Positions 1-40,489 of a stretch of 64,000 bases of DNA are shown here, piece after piece. Position 1 is the first letter of the stretch; every line of letters begins with the position of its first letter. Source of the DNA: Shinisaurus crocodilurus (taxonomy: Eukaryota; Chordata; Lepidosauria; Squamata; Shinisauridae). The DNA lies in contig CM037880.1 in NCBI GenBank assembly GCA_021292165.1, positions 210,628,942 through 210,692,941 on the forward strand, given 5' to 3'. The position numbers were made by a program, and so were the translations under genes. Under the pieces are notes generated by a model. It had not been told where the DNA came from. It ran no database searches and saw nothing but the letters and a program-made list of their open reading frames with translations.

Positions 1-12977
<12,977 letters not shown>

Positions 12978-13560
12978 ATCTTAATAATCACACTTAAAAA
13001 GTGAGAGGCGTTCACTTGAAAAAGTAGCTTTTAAGCCCAAGCTGCAGAAGGGCAAAGGTATACAAAGTTGTGTCGTGTGAGCAAAGAGGTTTGGCAATTT
13101 TCGCAAGCAGAGTTCAAACGCTCTTTGCATTTTGACACTTCCCAGTGTGAAAGTTTAACCTACATTGGCAGGAATGCAACATGGATTTATTTATTTTTTA
13201 AATGTCTCCCTCTAGCCATTTGCAGAACTGAAGAATTCTGAAAGGCACTTCTTTTGTGCCCTGTGGTGTGTTAACAGTCGGCCTGAATCAAAGCCAAAGG
13301 GGAGTTATAAACCTCTCTGGACCTTGCCCTGAATTTACTGGGAGTTGGGTTTTCCATCTGCATCTCAATGTGCCTGACCTCACCAGCTGATCTGACCATG
13401 AACTGAGCTTGTGCAAACTGAGCTTTGGTGAACTGAGTTGACATGTAAAGAGCAACCATGAATTAAAGAGTCACAGCCAGCCCTGGAATGGGCTGAACTT
13501 CTGTGAACTGAGCTGGCAGGAGCTTTAACAGCTAGATAAGTGTATGTAAAGAGAGGTGAC

Positions 13561-14279
13561 AGTAGCCACTGATAGCCTTCTCACCCATGAATTTGTCCAA
13601 TCCCCTTTTAAAGCCATCCAAATCGGTAAACATCATTACATCCTGAAGGTTCTCCAATTTCCACCTCAAACTAATTCGGATTTGTGTCTGCATCGTGAGC
13701 TTTGGTTGGGGATTTATCTTCACGTGCATTTCCCCCCAAATATGCCTCAATAGTGTACATTTCCCCCATTGACTGAAATGTAGTTGTGGACAGCTTTTAA
13801 ATATACATTTTCTTTGGCTCCTTTCAAAATCTACTTTCTCCTTCTCTCCCTCTGGATACTGTTGCCTTTTTATTTAATTTTGTTTTATTATTTTTTTGGT
13901 AGTATTGGATTTTTATTTTAATATAGTTTGTGTGTGTGTGGATCAGTGCAAACTGTTTCAGGTCCCATAGTTAGGCCAGGAAACACTACACAAATACTAA
14001 CTAAGGCACCAATCCTATACATACTTACCAATGCCTGGTTTACAATTTAAAGCAAACTACCTAATTCCATACTGTTGAACCAATATGTGAACCAAAAACA
14101 TTGTTGCCCTTCAAAATGCACCTTTTTCCAAATTTTGCAATGGAGTTCTCCAATTAAAAAAATGCATACAGAAATGATACATTAGGGGAAGGTGCACACA
14201 CAAACATGTACATTGAAAATAATGTTCAAAATGCATTCTACTAGGAAAATTCCTGGCAAACCTATGTATATTTGGCTAA
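13561..14279. other. Intergenic, repeat remnants
   Basis: Holds a CR1/L3-like 3' scrap (13580-13660), AT-rich sequence and a family 3 MITE-like stretch (14080-14260). No gene seen. Confidence 0.5.
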
Positions 14280-14745
14280 ATTTTAGGTTTGCCGTCTCCC
14301 AAAGCAGTTACTTTACTCCCAACTCAAGGATGGAAAGCGGAATATCGGTGGTCAATATAAGAGGTTTAAAGATGTTCATAAGGCTAATCTAAAAAAATGC
14401 AATATAAACATCGAAAACTGGGAAGCTCTGGCCCATGAACGATCTAAATGGAGGTTGGCCTTTCACAAAGGTTCCATGGACTTTGAAGAAGCCCGAGTGC
14501 AAGGTGAAAGGGAGAAACGTGCTAAGCGAAAAGCATGTCAAATGAATCCTTTACAGGACCATCTTCTATCTGGTAACCTGTGTCCTCACTGTGGGAAGCT
14601 GTGTGGATCTAGAATTGGCCTCCACAGTCACTTACGGACCCATCGCTAGAGTCTACACAATCTTCTTTAGAATTTCCTCCTTTTAACCCGGAAGACAATC
14701 TTACTCGGTCACGAGTGATCGCCTGATGATGATGATTTGGCTAAA
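14280..14745 (+). mobile_element. Non-LTR retrotransposon 3' end with C2H2 tail
   Basis: Conceptual translation reads LPKQLLYSQL, GGQYKRFKD, WEALAHERSKWR, then CPHCGKLCGSRIGLHSHLRTH. This C-terminal architecture is seen in animal LINE polyproteins. It ends in a GATGATGAT tail. The clade was not determined. No reverse transcriptase domain is present here. Confidence 0.7.
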
Positions 14746-14823
14746 TGGTACATGCATATGCACATTCATGCAAACTTTTTTTTAAAAAATCACAATGATT
14801 GGGATGAACTGAAATTGCAATTA

Positions 14824-14828
<5 letters not shown>

Positions 14829-14858
<30 letters not shown>

Positions 14859-14862
14859 TGAA
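14829..14862 (+). repeat. (GA)n microsatellite
   Basis: Pure GA dinucleotide run. Confidence 0.95.
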
Positions 14863-15150
14863 AGAAACTGAAATTGTGAGATTGATCCATAGCTGCTGCC
14901 TAACACTTTTTGGTGGGTGCAGCTTCTAGGTGCTTGGAATGACTAGATACTAGTGCAGCTGCTGCTGAGTGCCCTGCAAAATCCCATGGGAAGATGGGGG
15001 CTTGTTGATCTACCATCCCTAATTTGAACGTTCTATGGTAAATAGATGGCTGCTGCCATGTGTACATGGGAGAAGCCATTCCCCCTCCATTTGAAGCATC
15101 CTTTACATTTAACAAATAAATATAAGTTCAAATATAACTCCTGCTTCTCT

Positions 15151-15395
15151 GAGAGCCAGTGTGGCGTAGTGGTTGGAGTGTTGGACTGGGACTCAGGAGA
15201 TCCGGGTTCAAATCCCCACTCGGCCATGAAACTCACTGGGTGACTTTGGGCCAGTCACTGACTCTCAGCCTAACCTACCTCACAGGGTTGCTGTGAGGGT
15301 AAAATGGAGAGGAGGAGGAGGATTATGTAAGCCGGCTTGGGTTCCTTACAGGAAAAAAAGGCGGGGTATAAATATAATAAATAAATAAATAAATA
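15151..15395 (+). mobile_element. Sauria-type SINE, full length
   Basis: The head is GAGAGCCAGTGTGGCGTAGT with B-box-like GGGTTCAAATCCC. The body carries TCACTGACTCTCAGCCTAAC, and the tail is GGCGGGGTATAAATA(TAAA)n. Plus orientation. Confidence 0.92.
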
Positions 15396-15475
15396 AGGTA
15401 ATGCAAGCACATCATCAAGTTCCTTCCTCCACTGGCTTTTGTAAGATGTACATCAGTAGCTGCATGTTCTAGCCC

Positions 15476-15611
15476 AGTGTTCTCCAACCTTGGGTCCCCA
15501 GATGTTTTTGGCCTACAACTCCCAGCATGCCCCAGCCAGCATAGCTGGCTGGGTCATGCTGGGAGTTGTATGCCAAAAACATCTGGGGACCCAAGGTTGG
15601 AGAACACTATA
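15476..15611. mobile_element. Near-perfect palindromic hAT MITE
   Basis: The arms are CAGTGTTCTCCAACCTTGGG and its complement, with an 8-bp duplication TTCTAGCC at 15468-15475 and 15612-15619. Nearly the whole 136 bp folds into one hairpin. A second copy lies at 59537-59628. Confidence 0.92.
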
Positions 15612-15954
15612 TTCTAGCCATTCCACACCACTAAAATAAGGGGTGGGGAAGACATTTGTTGGGCTCACATTTTAATTTGAACTTACCTCATGTTGCACAT
15701 TTGAACCAGTACTCAAACCAAAACTCAGTTATTCTTCAAATTGTGTGCACTTCTCTGAACTTTGTAATTGAGTTCTCCAATCAAAAAATGAGGAATATTG
15801 CAACCCAAAAAAGGACATATTAGACAAAATATGTCTAATTTGTCTTCCAAAAATGCAATATGTCTTATACAAAATCTTATACAAACATAAATATGTCTTA
15901 CAAAAATGCAAGTCTTAAGAGAAATGCACCCAAAAAATAAAAACAATTTTTAAA

Positions 15955-16100
15955 ATGATTTTTTAAAATTAAATTTCAACAAGAGGTCTTGCATTATAGG
16001 AGGTGAGTGTTTATCCTTCCAATGTTGTAACATCAGTCTTTTAGCTATCGGAAAGGTGCAGCGAATCCATTTGCATGTGTAAAAGGGGAAATAAAGAGTT
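15955..16100 (-). mobile_element. L1 LINE ORF2 C-terminal remnant (part 1)
   Basis: The minus strand encodes AKRLMLQHWKDKHSPP, the L1 ORF2 carboxy-terminal signature. The element seems to continue at 17890-18560 after an insertion block. A related copy is at 50460-51130. Confidence 0.7.
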
Positions 16101-16189
16101 GAGACACAAAATATGGTGTAAAATTAGGGCCACAATTATTGAATAACAGAAATCTGCAAAGGGAAGAAGTGCGGGTACTGACTAAACCT

Positions 16190-16635
16190 CTCATTGGCCA
16201 GTGGAGGTGTTCCCGGGCAAATACATCAAACCGTGCGGGGTGGCGCTGCAACTGACCCCCTCCAGTTTTACATCATCATGGTTCTGGGAGGCCTTCCCAC
16301 TGTCACCACCTCATGGGGCCACAAAACTCCGAGTGGGCGAGGTGAGTTGGCCTCAAAGGCGATCCTTAACTCCCACACTGGGCCGCAAAACCCTGAGCGG
16401 GGAGCCTCGGTTCTCACCAGTCACCTAAAAAGTGACATCAGATGCTCACCGAACTCTACCCCACTGCCTATTCCCTCACTTACCTGCCAAATGCGACCGA
16501 ATTGATTAAAACAATGAAATGAGAAACCACAACCCTGTATCACAGTGCAGAGTAGGTGAAACATGCACATTGTCCCTTAAGCCAATCGAGGAAATAAGGA
16601 GTGTTAATTGAGCGGGGAGCTTACCTGCTCACGGG
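16190..16635. other. Unclassified insertion block, left part
   Basis: Moderately GC-rich sequence interrupts the L1 remnant. With 17316-17890 it may form one older element into which the hAT element at 16636 was inserted. No coding signal recognised. Confidence 0.4.
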
Positions 16636-17315
16636 CAGGGCCGGATTAACATAGGGGCGATTGGAGCGGCCGCTCCAGGCCCAAAGCAGACAATAGGCCC
16701 ACAATTTAGGGACACGCGGCACGATTTGAGTTAGCTCTGATCGTTATCATTCAGCATAATTAATGATTTTTTCAAGATTAGAAAGGTGTTCTAAGCACAT
16801 CTGCATTACAGGCTTGAGGCAAGACCTAGCAAGAACTGTTGTTCTCAAATTAGCATGGTAGGTTTTTGCATTTCAATCACTGTTACTACATTTCTTTGAA
16901 GCACATGGGGGCTTGCTAGGGTCTGTAATATTCAGATTTAGAAGGGACCTCTCTCTCCAGCCTCGAGCAAAAGATCTTTCTGATTCGCAGCCCAATTGTT
17001 CAAATGCTAGTTTAACAAAAAAACAAAAAACAAAAACGAAACAAAGCAACAAGAACAACACAATTATTCTTGGTCAAGCAAAGCTTCCTGGCTTTTTGTT
17101 GTGGCTGCTTTTTCTTTTTTAATAAATAAATTTGGGGGAAATTGGGAAGACCCTTACTGATGAGCTGCAGGAGTTTTTGAGTTTTGGCACTTTAATGGTG
17201 ATTAAAATATTTAATTTGTTTTAATATAAAATTGCGTCTTCATTTTATTTATTTCCATAAAAAGGCCCACCAAAATCCTCAGCACCAGGCCCATAATGCT
17301 CTTAATCCAGCCCTG
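16636..17315. mobile_element. hAT-type non-autonomous element (family 2)
   Basis: The ends are CAGGGCCGGATTAACATAGG and CTTAATCCAGCCCTG, with an 8-bp duplication CTCACGGG at 16628-16635 and 17316-17323. It is 680 bp with an AT-rich interior and no transposase reading frame. Confidence 0.9.
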
Positions 17316-17398
17316 CTCACGGGGGTTCTCCCAAGCACCCCCCGCCCACTCTTACTGCTTGCCATTGCATCACCTCCGGTTCCCTGGCACTGCGTTTT

Positions 17399-17488
17399 TA
17401 GCATAAAAACCAGGGCAACCCAGCTTAAAACGGCCACAAATAGCAAACTGCGGCCGTTTCAAGCTGAGTTGCCCTGGTTTTTATGCTA
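17399..17488. repeat. Long inverted repeat (hairpin)
   Basis: AGCATAAAAACCAGGGCAAC pairs with GTTGCCCTGGTTTTTATGCT across a short centre that also pairs (AACGGCC with GGCCGTT). It sits in GC-rich repeat sequence. Confidence 0.85.
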
Positions 17489-17496
17489 AACATGCT

Positions 17497-17558
17497 GCGC
17501 GGGGGTCCCGTTGCGTCACTTCCTGGCAGCCGGAAATGACGCGATGGGACCCCGCGCT
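17497..17558. repeat. Second inverted repeat, GC-rich
   Basis: GCGCGGGGGTCCCGTTGCGTC pairs imperfectly with GACGCGATGGGACCCCGCGC. Related text occurs inside the family 1 hAT elements near 8355-8385 and 38100-38150, so a module is shared. Confidence 0.8.
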
Positions 17559-17889
17559 GCTGGCGAGGCATGGAACAATGGACTGAGCGGTGGCCAGGTA
17601 AGGCATTCAAGTCTCAGGGGGGCGAGCGGGCCGATTTCGGCCTGCTTTCAGCCCCCCCCCAATACTCACGATTACATCGCTAGAGGAAATGAGCCAAACG
17701 TCCTACTAGTCACCCGTACAGGCGATCACCAGGGAGGGAGGGAGCCGCAAAAAGAAAGAGGCTGAGGGTGGGGCAGCTAGGTCTAATATCGACCCTGGCG
17801 GCTCACCCTCCTTGAGGCTTATTGGAGGGTGAGATCACCCCGTAGTGGTCTCTCTCTCCTTCCCCCTCCAAGTGCAAAATTCTCCCCAC

Positions 17890-18560
17890 CCACAGTTATA
17901 CATGCTTGGGGAAAGGGAATGTTGCTGATCATGCGTTAATTTCCCATAACAAAATTTATGTAGATAATTTTAAAGAGCATGTACATCAATAAATATTAAG
18001 GAGTGATCTAATCCAAAATTTATCCATATCATGACCTCCTCCCCCAAAGGGGGTAACTATTAGGCACTGTCAAAACATTTGTTTAAAAGAAGCACTAGCC
18101 ATGTTACAGCTCCAACAATTAGCCGATTTAGACAAAGCATGACTAAAAGAGATGTTGTAGTATCCAATAGATATGAAACTAAAGTTTTTGCTGAATAGGA
18201 CATAACCTGAGATCAGATACAGACTCCAAGGTGGTGATCCATTTATTAGGCGAATCCAGTTCGCTATTCCATTCCTACTTAAGACTCTCTGTATATCATA
18301 TTTATTCACCAATCAAAGTATTTATACACATGGATTGTAGGTCGATTTGCCTGATCGGATCGGCCTCAATAAATGCTTCCAAAAGTGAGGGAGATGTTGA
18401 AGCTGTAAGAGCAGCAGGGCCAAAGCTCGATACTAACAAATGTTACAACAGCAAGAATCAGTATTCAGCCGTAGCTGGTAAACCATAATTAGCCTGTAAA
18501 AAAGAGAATGATGAAAACTCATCACCAGCACCCTCCAGTTGATCCAAGGTAAACATTGTC
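17890..18560 (-). mobile_element. L1 LINE 3' remnant (part 2)
   Basis: Shares long stretches with 50820-51110 (for example ATGACCTCCTCCC and CAATTAGCC). It was assigned to L1 because the adjoining piece encodes AKRLMLQHWKD. Confidence 0.55.
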
Positions 18561-18939
18561 TTATCCATCCATGTCCGCTGCAAAAAAACCCCATTTTCTT
18601 ACCAATGTTTAAATCTGTATTTCCCTATAGCATCAATTTATCATGAGAACTTTAATCAAAAATATTCTCCAAATTTGGGACTGCACTGGCCTGAGAAAAT
18701 TTCTCAAATGCTCAGTATGAACTGAACTTAAGATCTGAATAATGAGAAACAGAGAGAGACTGAACATGACAGATTCATCCATCCCTAGATGAAAGCTATA
18801 CAAAACCAACCAACGAACCAAAGAAGATTAAGGCAGCCCTCAGACCACCTTATAAAATATAACACTTTTGTTTCTTTTCGTTGTTCTTTTCATAAGATAA
18901 TTTTGTGTGGGGTTTTCCTCTAAAATTCTGCACATAGAT

Positions 18940-19294
18940 GGGGTCAGAACAGTCTTTATAGCTGTCATGTACAAAATTGATATGGATAAAATTTGGAACA
19001 TCCCTCCCACCCCTGTTATGTACACTGAGGAACATGGTTACATTTTCCTTAGGAATCAATAAATAAAAGGAACGCAGAGTAAAGTTCAGAGTTCATTTCT
19101 AGTTGATACGAAATGTGCTGAGTTACTTAATGCATAATCTCATTGACTCAGAGAAATCCAGAATTCCCATTGGTGAACTTGCACCCATAGCTGGGCTTTG
19201 CAGTGTATATAAATGTATGGTTAACACCTTGGAGCATAAATTAACTTCATCGTACTTACATCCAGTGTAGTTCTACTCACAGCTGGCTATTGCT
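18940..19294 (+). promoter_or_regulatory. Promoter region of copy B
   Basis: A TATA-like TATATAAAT lies at 19206-19214, 81 bp before the ATG, which suits a P450 promoter with a short 5' UTR. The block is homologous to 46010-46358 upstream of copy C (shared CTTGCACCCAT, GGGCTT and GGAGCATA), so it is part of the duplicated unit. GTTAA half-sites near 19221 and 19240 could bind HNF1-type factors, but this is only a guess. Confidence 0.6.
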
Positions 19295-36302
<17,008 letters not shown>

Positions 36303-36879
36303 ATGTTAATAATTACAGTTAAAAAGTGAGAGGCATTCACTTGAAAAAGTAACCTGTAAGTTCAAGCTGCAGAAGGCAAAGTTGTGTCATCGGCGCAAAG
36401 AGGTTTGGCAATTTTCACAAGCAACGTTCAAATGCTCTTTGCATTTCCACACTTCCTAATGTGAATGTTAAACCTACATTGGCAGGAATGCAGCATGGAT
36501 TTTTAAAATGTCTCCCTCTTGTCACTTTCAGTAGTGAAGAATTCTGAAAGGCACTTGTTTTGCGCCATGCGTCTTAACAGTCGCCCTGATTCAAAGCCAA
36601 ATGGACACATAAGCCTCTCTGGACCTTCCCATGCATTCACTGGGAGTTGGGTTTGCCATCTGCATCTGAATTTGCCGGACCTCACCAACTGATCTGGTCA
36701 TACACTGAGCTGATGCCACCTGAACGTTGGTGAACTGGGTTGACCTGTGTTGAGCAGCCCTGTATTAAAGAGCCATGGCCAGGCCTGGAATGGGCTGAAC
36801 TTCTGTGAACTGAGCTGGCAGGAGCTTTAACAGGTGGAGAAGTGCATGAAAAGAGAGGTGACAGGAGGGGTAGTAAACA

Positions 36880-37260
36880 GGTGCATTTAGAGGGGAAGGG
36901 GAAATGGGGATTGTATGTTACTCTATAAAATAAAATGTTAATAATTCCACAAACAAAAGTGAGGTCTCTTTGGTTGAAAAAGTAACCAGTAAGTTCAAGC
37001 AACTTACTGAAAGAGCAAAGGTGTTTGAAATCGTGCCATCTGAGTGTATGCAAAGAGCTTTGTCCATTTTCACAAACAAAACTCAAATGCTCTTTGCATT
37101 TCCACATCCTGTAAGATGAATATAAAGCCTCCATTGGCAGGAATTAATAACTCGTTTTAAAAATGGTGCTCTCTCGCTCTCTCTTGCCTTCAGAGAATCT
37201 AAGAGGCTTTAAGGCCCTTGTTTTTTGCTGTGTGTGATAACTGTTGATTCAGTTGAGGTT
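36880..37260 (+). repeat. 3'-flank repeat unit, copy 3 (partial)
   Basis: Directly follows copy 2 in tandem. Shares AATAAAATGTTAATAAT, AAAGTGAGGTC, TTGAAAAAGTAACC and CATTGGCAGGAATT. Confidence 0.7.
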
Positions 37261-37659
37261 CCCAGAGCACAGCCTGGTCAGATTTCCCCCACAAGCGCAA
37301 ATGCTCAAGCATGGGGAGGGAAGGAATCCCACACCCAGGAAGATGTAACTGATGTTTCAGGGTTTTCAACGTCCCACAGTCTTGTGTACTGGTTACTAGA
37401 GTTGCATCCATTATGTGCACACAACCTTCTATTGCTCCCATGGGTCAGGATCAATACCCCAAAGGGTCAAAAACATCCATTGAAAGCAAAGTTGAACTCC
37501 AAATAGGGATGACTGAGAAATTCACTCCATTGAGTTTTTAAAATTATTATTCTTTTTAACAGAATTACCCAGTTCGACCTCACGAGCTGAGACAAATTGC
37601 ATTCCAGAATCCACATTTTTGGTAACTTTTCAATGCAACCCATCTCTGGAAAAATGTAA

Positions 37660-37765
37660 CTGAGAGAGAATGACTGGCCCAATGTCAGCCACTGAACTTC
37701 ATGGCTGGCTGGGGATTTGAACACAGTCCTTGTTCAGCACTCTAACCACTGCACCAGTGTCCCTT
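37660..37765 (-). mobile_element. Old SINE remnant
   Basis: TGACTGGCCCAATGTCAGCC and CTCTAACCACTGCACCAGT are degraded squamate tRNA-SINE body text in minus orientation. Confidence 0.55.
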
Positions 37766-37837
37766 TTGAAGTCTCTTTGGGTTCTTGTTGCTGTCTAATT
37801 TTGTCATCTTCTTGCTATGCCACTTGGCCATGCTATT

Positions 37838-38428
37838 CAGGACCGGTGCAGGGCAGTTTGGCGCCCTAGGCTAAATTATATTTAGCGCCCCCCCCTCTCG
37901 TGCCATGGGGGGGGCTCCGCAGCAAAGCAGCCCTGCTCTACAAACCTCCCCCCGCCGCCGCCACCACCACCGGACCCCCCCGCACGCCGCAATCCGCCAC
38001 CACCACCGGACACCCCCCTCACGCCGCCACTGCCGGACCCCCCCGCATGCCGCCCCCGCCACCGCCCCCCCACCTACCTTCCCCCACCTCCTCCGAAAAG
38101 GAAGTGACGCGACAGGACCCCTGCGCACTGTTCCTCCCGCCAAAACAGAGCGCGGGTAGGGCTCCGGAAACGGCACGGAAAAGGTAGGTGTGGGGGGGGA
38201 GGCAGCGCGGGGTGGGGGGGAGGCGGCGCGGGGCAGGGGGGAGGTGCCCAGGCTCAGACCCACCACTACTCCGGGCGCAATCCCCCGCACTGACCTGGCT
38301 TTGTCGGCGAGGTAGGCGGGCAGGGCAGGAGCGCACCGGCAGCAAAGAGGAGCGCAGCGTTTCTGCGCCCTCTTTCGCTACGCGCCCTAGGCAACAGCCT
38401 AGTTGGCCTAGCGGTAGCGCTGGCCCTG
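37838..38428 (-). mobile_element. Family 1 hAT element, GC-rich, reverse orientation
   Basis: The ends are CAGGACCGGTGCAGGGCAG and GGTAGCGCTGGCCCTG, with an 8-bp duplication ATGCTATT at 37830-37837 and 38429-38436. The interior is CpG-rich; 80-140 residue frames inside are not credible genes. It lies directly beside an L1 that used the same target sequence. Confidence 0.92.
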
Positions 38429-38439
38429 ATGCTATTGTT

Positions 38440-39610
38440 TTATTTATTTAGTTATTTATTTATATTTTTCAAAACAAATTATAACACAGAAAATATATTT
38501 AGCAAAATACAAAATTATCACACAAATATAACACAATCAACATACAATAAATCATAAAGTGCTCCCCCCCACCCTCCAAGGGACCAATTAATATACTTCT
38601 ATCCTCTTGATCAAATAAAGTCTAAATTCCAAAAATATAACATATCCTAACAAGGCATGTTACCCTTCCCCTTTATTAATACATAGTCTAGTAATTGATT
38701 CCATATCTCCATAAAATTATTCTCCTTTAGCAATCCTTTTTTGCATTTGATACTACTAGTTAGTTTATCATTAGGGCTATGTCCCAAACTTCCTTATACC
38801 AGTCTGTTATTAGGAAAACATGTTGTACTTTCCAATTTCTCGCTATCATTAGCCTGGCCGCAGTTAACAAGTTTACAATTAACTCCTTCGTATTTTGATC
38901 ACAAATAAGCTTCTCAGTTATTGATAACAATGCTAATTTTGGACAGACCTCTAAATTAGTACCAATAATTTTCGATATTTCTGTAAAAACCTCTCGCCAA
39001 AACACCAATACATTTTTACAACTCCACCACATATGAGCATATGTCCCTTTTTCCTGACATCCTCTCCAACATAATGCAGAACAATTATTATCTATTCTAT
39101 TTAATCTTACTGGAGTTAAATACCATCTCCAAATTAGTTTATAAAAATTTTCCTTTATCCTAATTGACATCATTTTCACAATCTGTCTATCCCATATATT
39201 GTTCCACCCCACCTTCGAGGTCACCTCTTCAAATTCATTATCCCACACAGTCTTAAGCTGATCCTCTTGTTCTTTTGCTTTTTGGATCAATCTATATAAA
39301 TCCCTTGTTATACCTCTTGTTGATGCATTACCTGGTAGGCCGTCTCTAGACATGACCATCTTTTCAAAATTAGTTAAATCTCTCTCGTACTCAGTTTTCC
39401 TTTTCCATTTCTTCGACCACTGTTCTAACTGTAGTAAATTTAACCACGATAATCTTCTTCCCCCAACAATTTCCATTATTTGATCTCTAGTCCCCATCTT
39501 TTCCACCCAATCAGTCAATCTAATAACCCTTTCTTCTCTTAGTTTACCCTCCAGCTCTAATCTTAAGTTTTCAGGAAAACCCTTAAGAGCTACCACCGGA
39601 GTTAATGGAG
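38440..39610 (-). mobile_element. 5'-truncated L1 LINE, minus strand
   Basis: A minus-strand open frame of 278 residues (39596 to 38760) is the L1 ORF2 C-terminal region. It contains the cysteine/histidine cluster CWRGCQEKGTYAHMWWSC followed by FWREVFTEI. An 11-bp direct repeat ATGCTATTGTT flanks it at 38429 and 39611. The open frame suggests a young insertion. Confidence 0.85.
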
Positions 39611-39654
39611 ATGCTATTGTTATCTTGTCAAATTAAATACTGATTTTCTATTTT

Positions 39655-40165
39655 ATATTACCACTGTAGGAATAGGGATGAGTACAAAATCCATGTTGTC
39701 GATGTTTCTAGAACCCCTGGCTGATGGCAGAACCCAGTGTGTGCTTCGCCTCCTCTATCCAGTCTCCAGTCCAATAAAAGCAACAATATCATAAAAACAA
39801 AAATATAGAACAATAAAACCATAATTAAAACCCGAAAACCAATTTTGAAAGGCAAATTAAAAGAACGTTTCTTGGCACCTTTTCCAAAAGCAGTGGGGGA
39901 CCGATCATAACTCTGAGGGAAGTGCATTCCACAATTTGGGAGTGACACAAGAAAAAAGCCCTCTCCCACATCAAGTGGGTATCTACAAGTTACGGTATCC
40001 TCAGAAGGGCCTCTCTGACAGAACTTAATCACTTGACAGGCTTAGAACAAGATGGGCAGTCCCTCAGGTAGCCTGGCCTGATGATGCTTAGGGCGTTAAA
40101 GGTTCAATCAACACCTTGAACTGAGCCCAGGAAGCAACTGGCAACCAGAGCAGATCTTTCAATAT
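39655..40165 (-). mobile_element. L2-like LINE 3' relic
   Basis: Text such as GTGCATTCCACAATTTGGG and GTTGCCAGTTGC (reverse strand) matches vertebrate L2-class ends. Frames are broken. Confidence 0.5.
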
Positions 40166-40199
40166 TTAATGATTTAGTAATACCACCTTGATAATCATG

Positions 40200-40489
40200 T
40201 GCATGAACTCACCAGTTATCTGCCATAAACTGAGTTAATGCAGACTGGACTTTGGTGAACCAGTTTGCCCTGTGCTACAAAGCAGCCATGAATAAAAGAA
40301 GCACAGCCAGGCCTGGGGTGTTCTGAACTTCTGTGAACTGAGCTGGCAGGAGCTTTTACTGAAACATGGAGAGCAGTATCTGTAAAACAGGGGGCAGTGA
40401 AAGGGGTGTGTGAGCCAGTAGGTTAGGAGGGGAAGAGGAAAGGGGGATCGTTGGTCCATGTATAAAATACACAAACCCATCTTTTAATA
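40200..40489 (+). repeat. 3'-flank repeat unit, copy 4 left part
   Basis: Contains GTGAACTGAGCTGGCAGGAG and ends at the CR1 target site; it resumes at 43945. Confidence 0.65.
40461..40489 (+). repeat. Left target-site duplication of the CR1
   Basis: 29 bp, matching 43945-43973 with one mismatch. Confidence 0.85.

Noticed and set aside
15151..15230. Possible tRNA gene
   Set aside because: The B-box-like motif belongs to the SINE head; there is no cloverleaf, and the SINE body and tail follow directly.
38760..39596. 278-residue minus-strand gene
   Set aside because: It is the L1 ORF2 C-terminus in a 5'-truncated L1 with flanking duplications.
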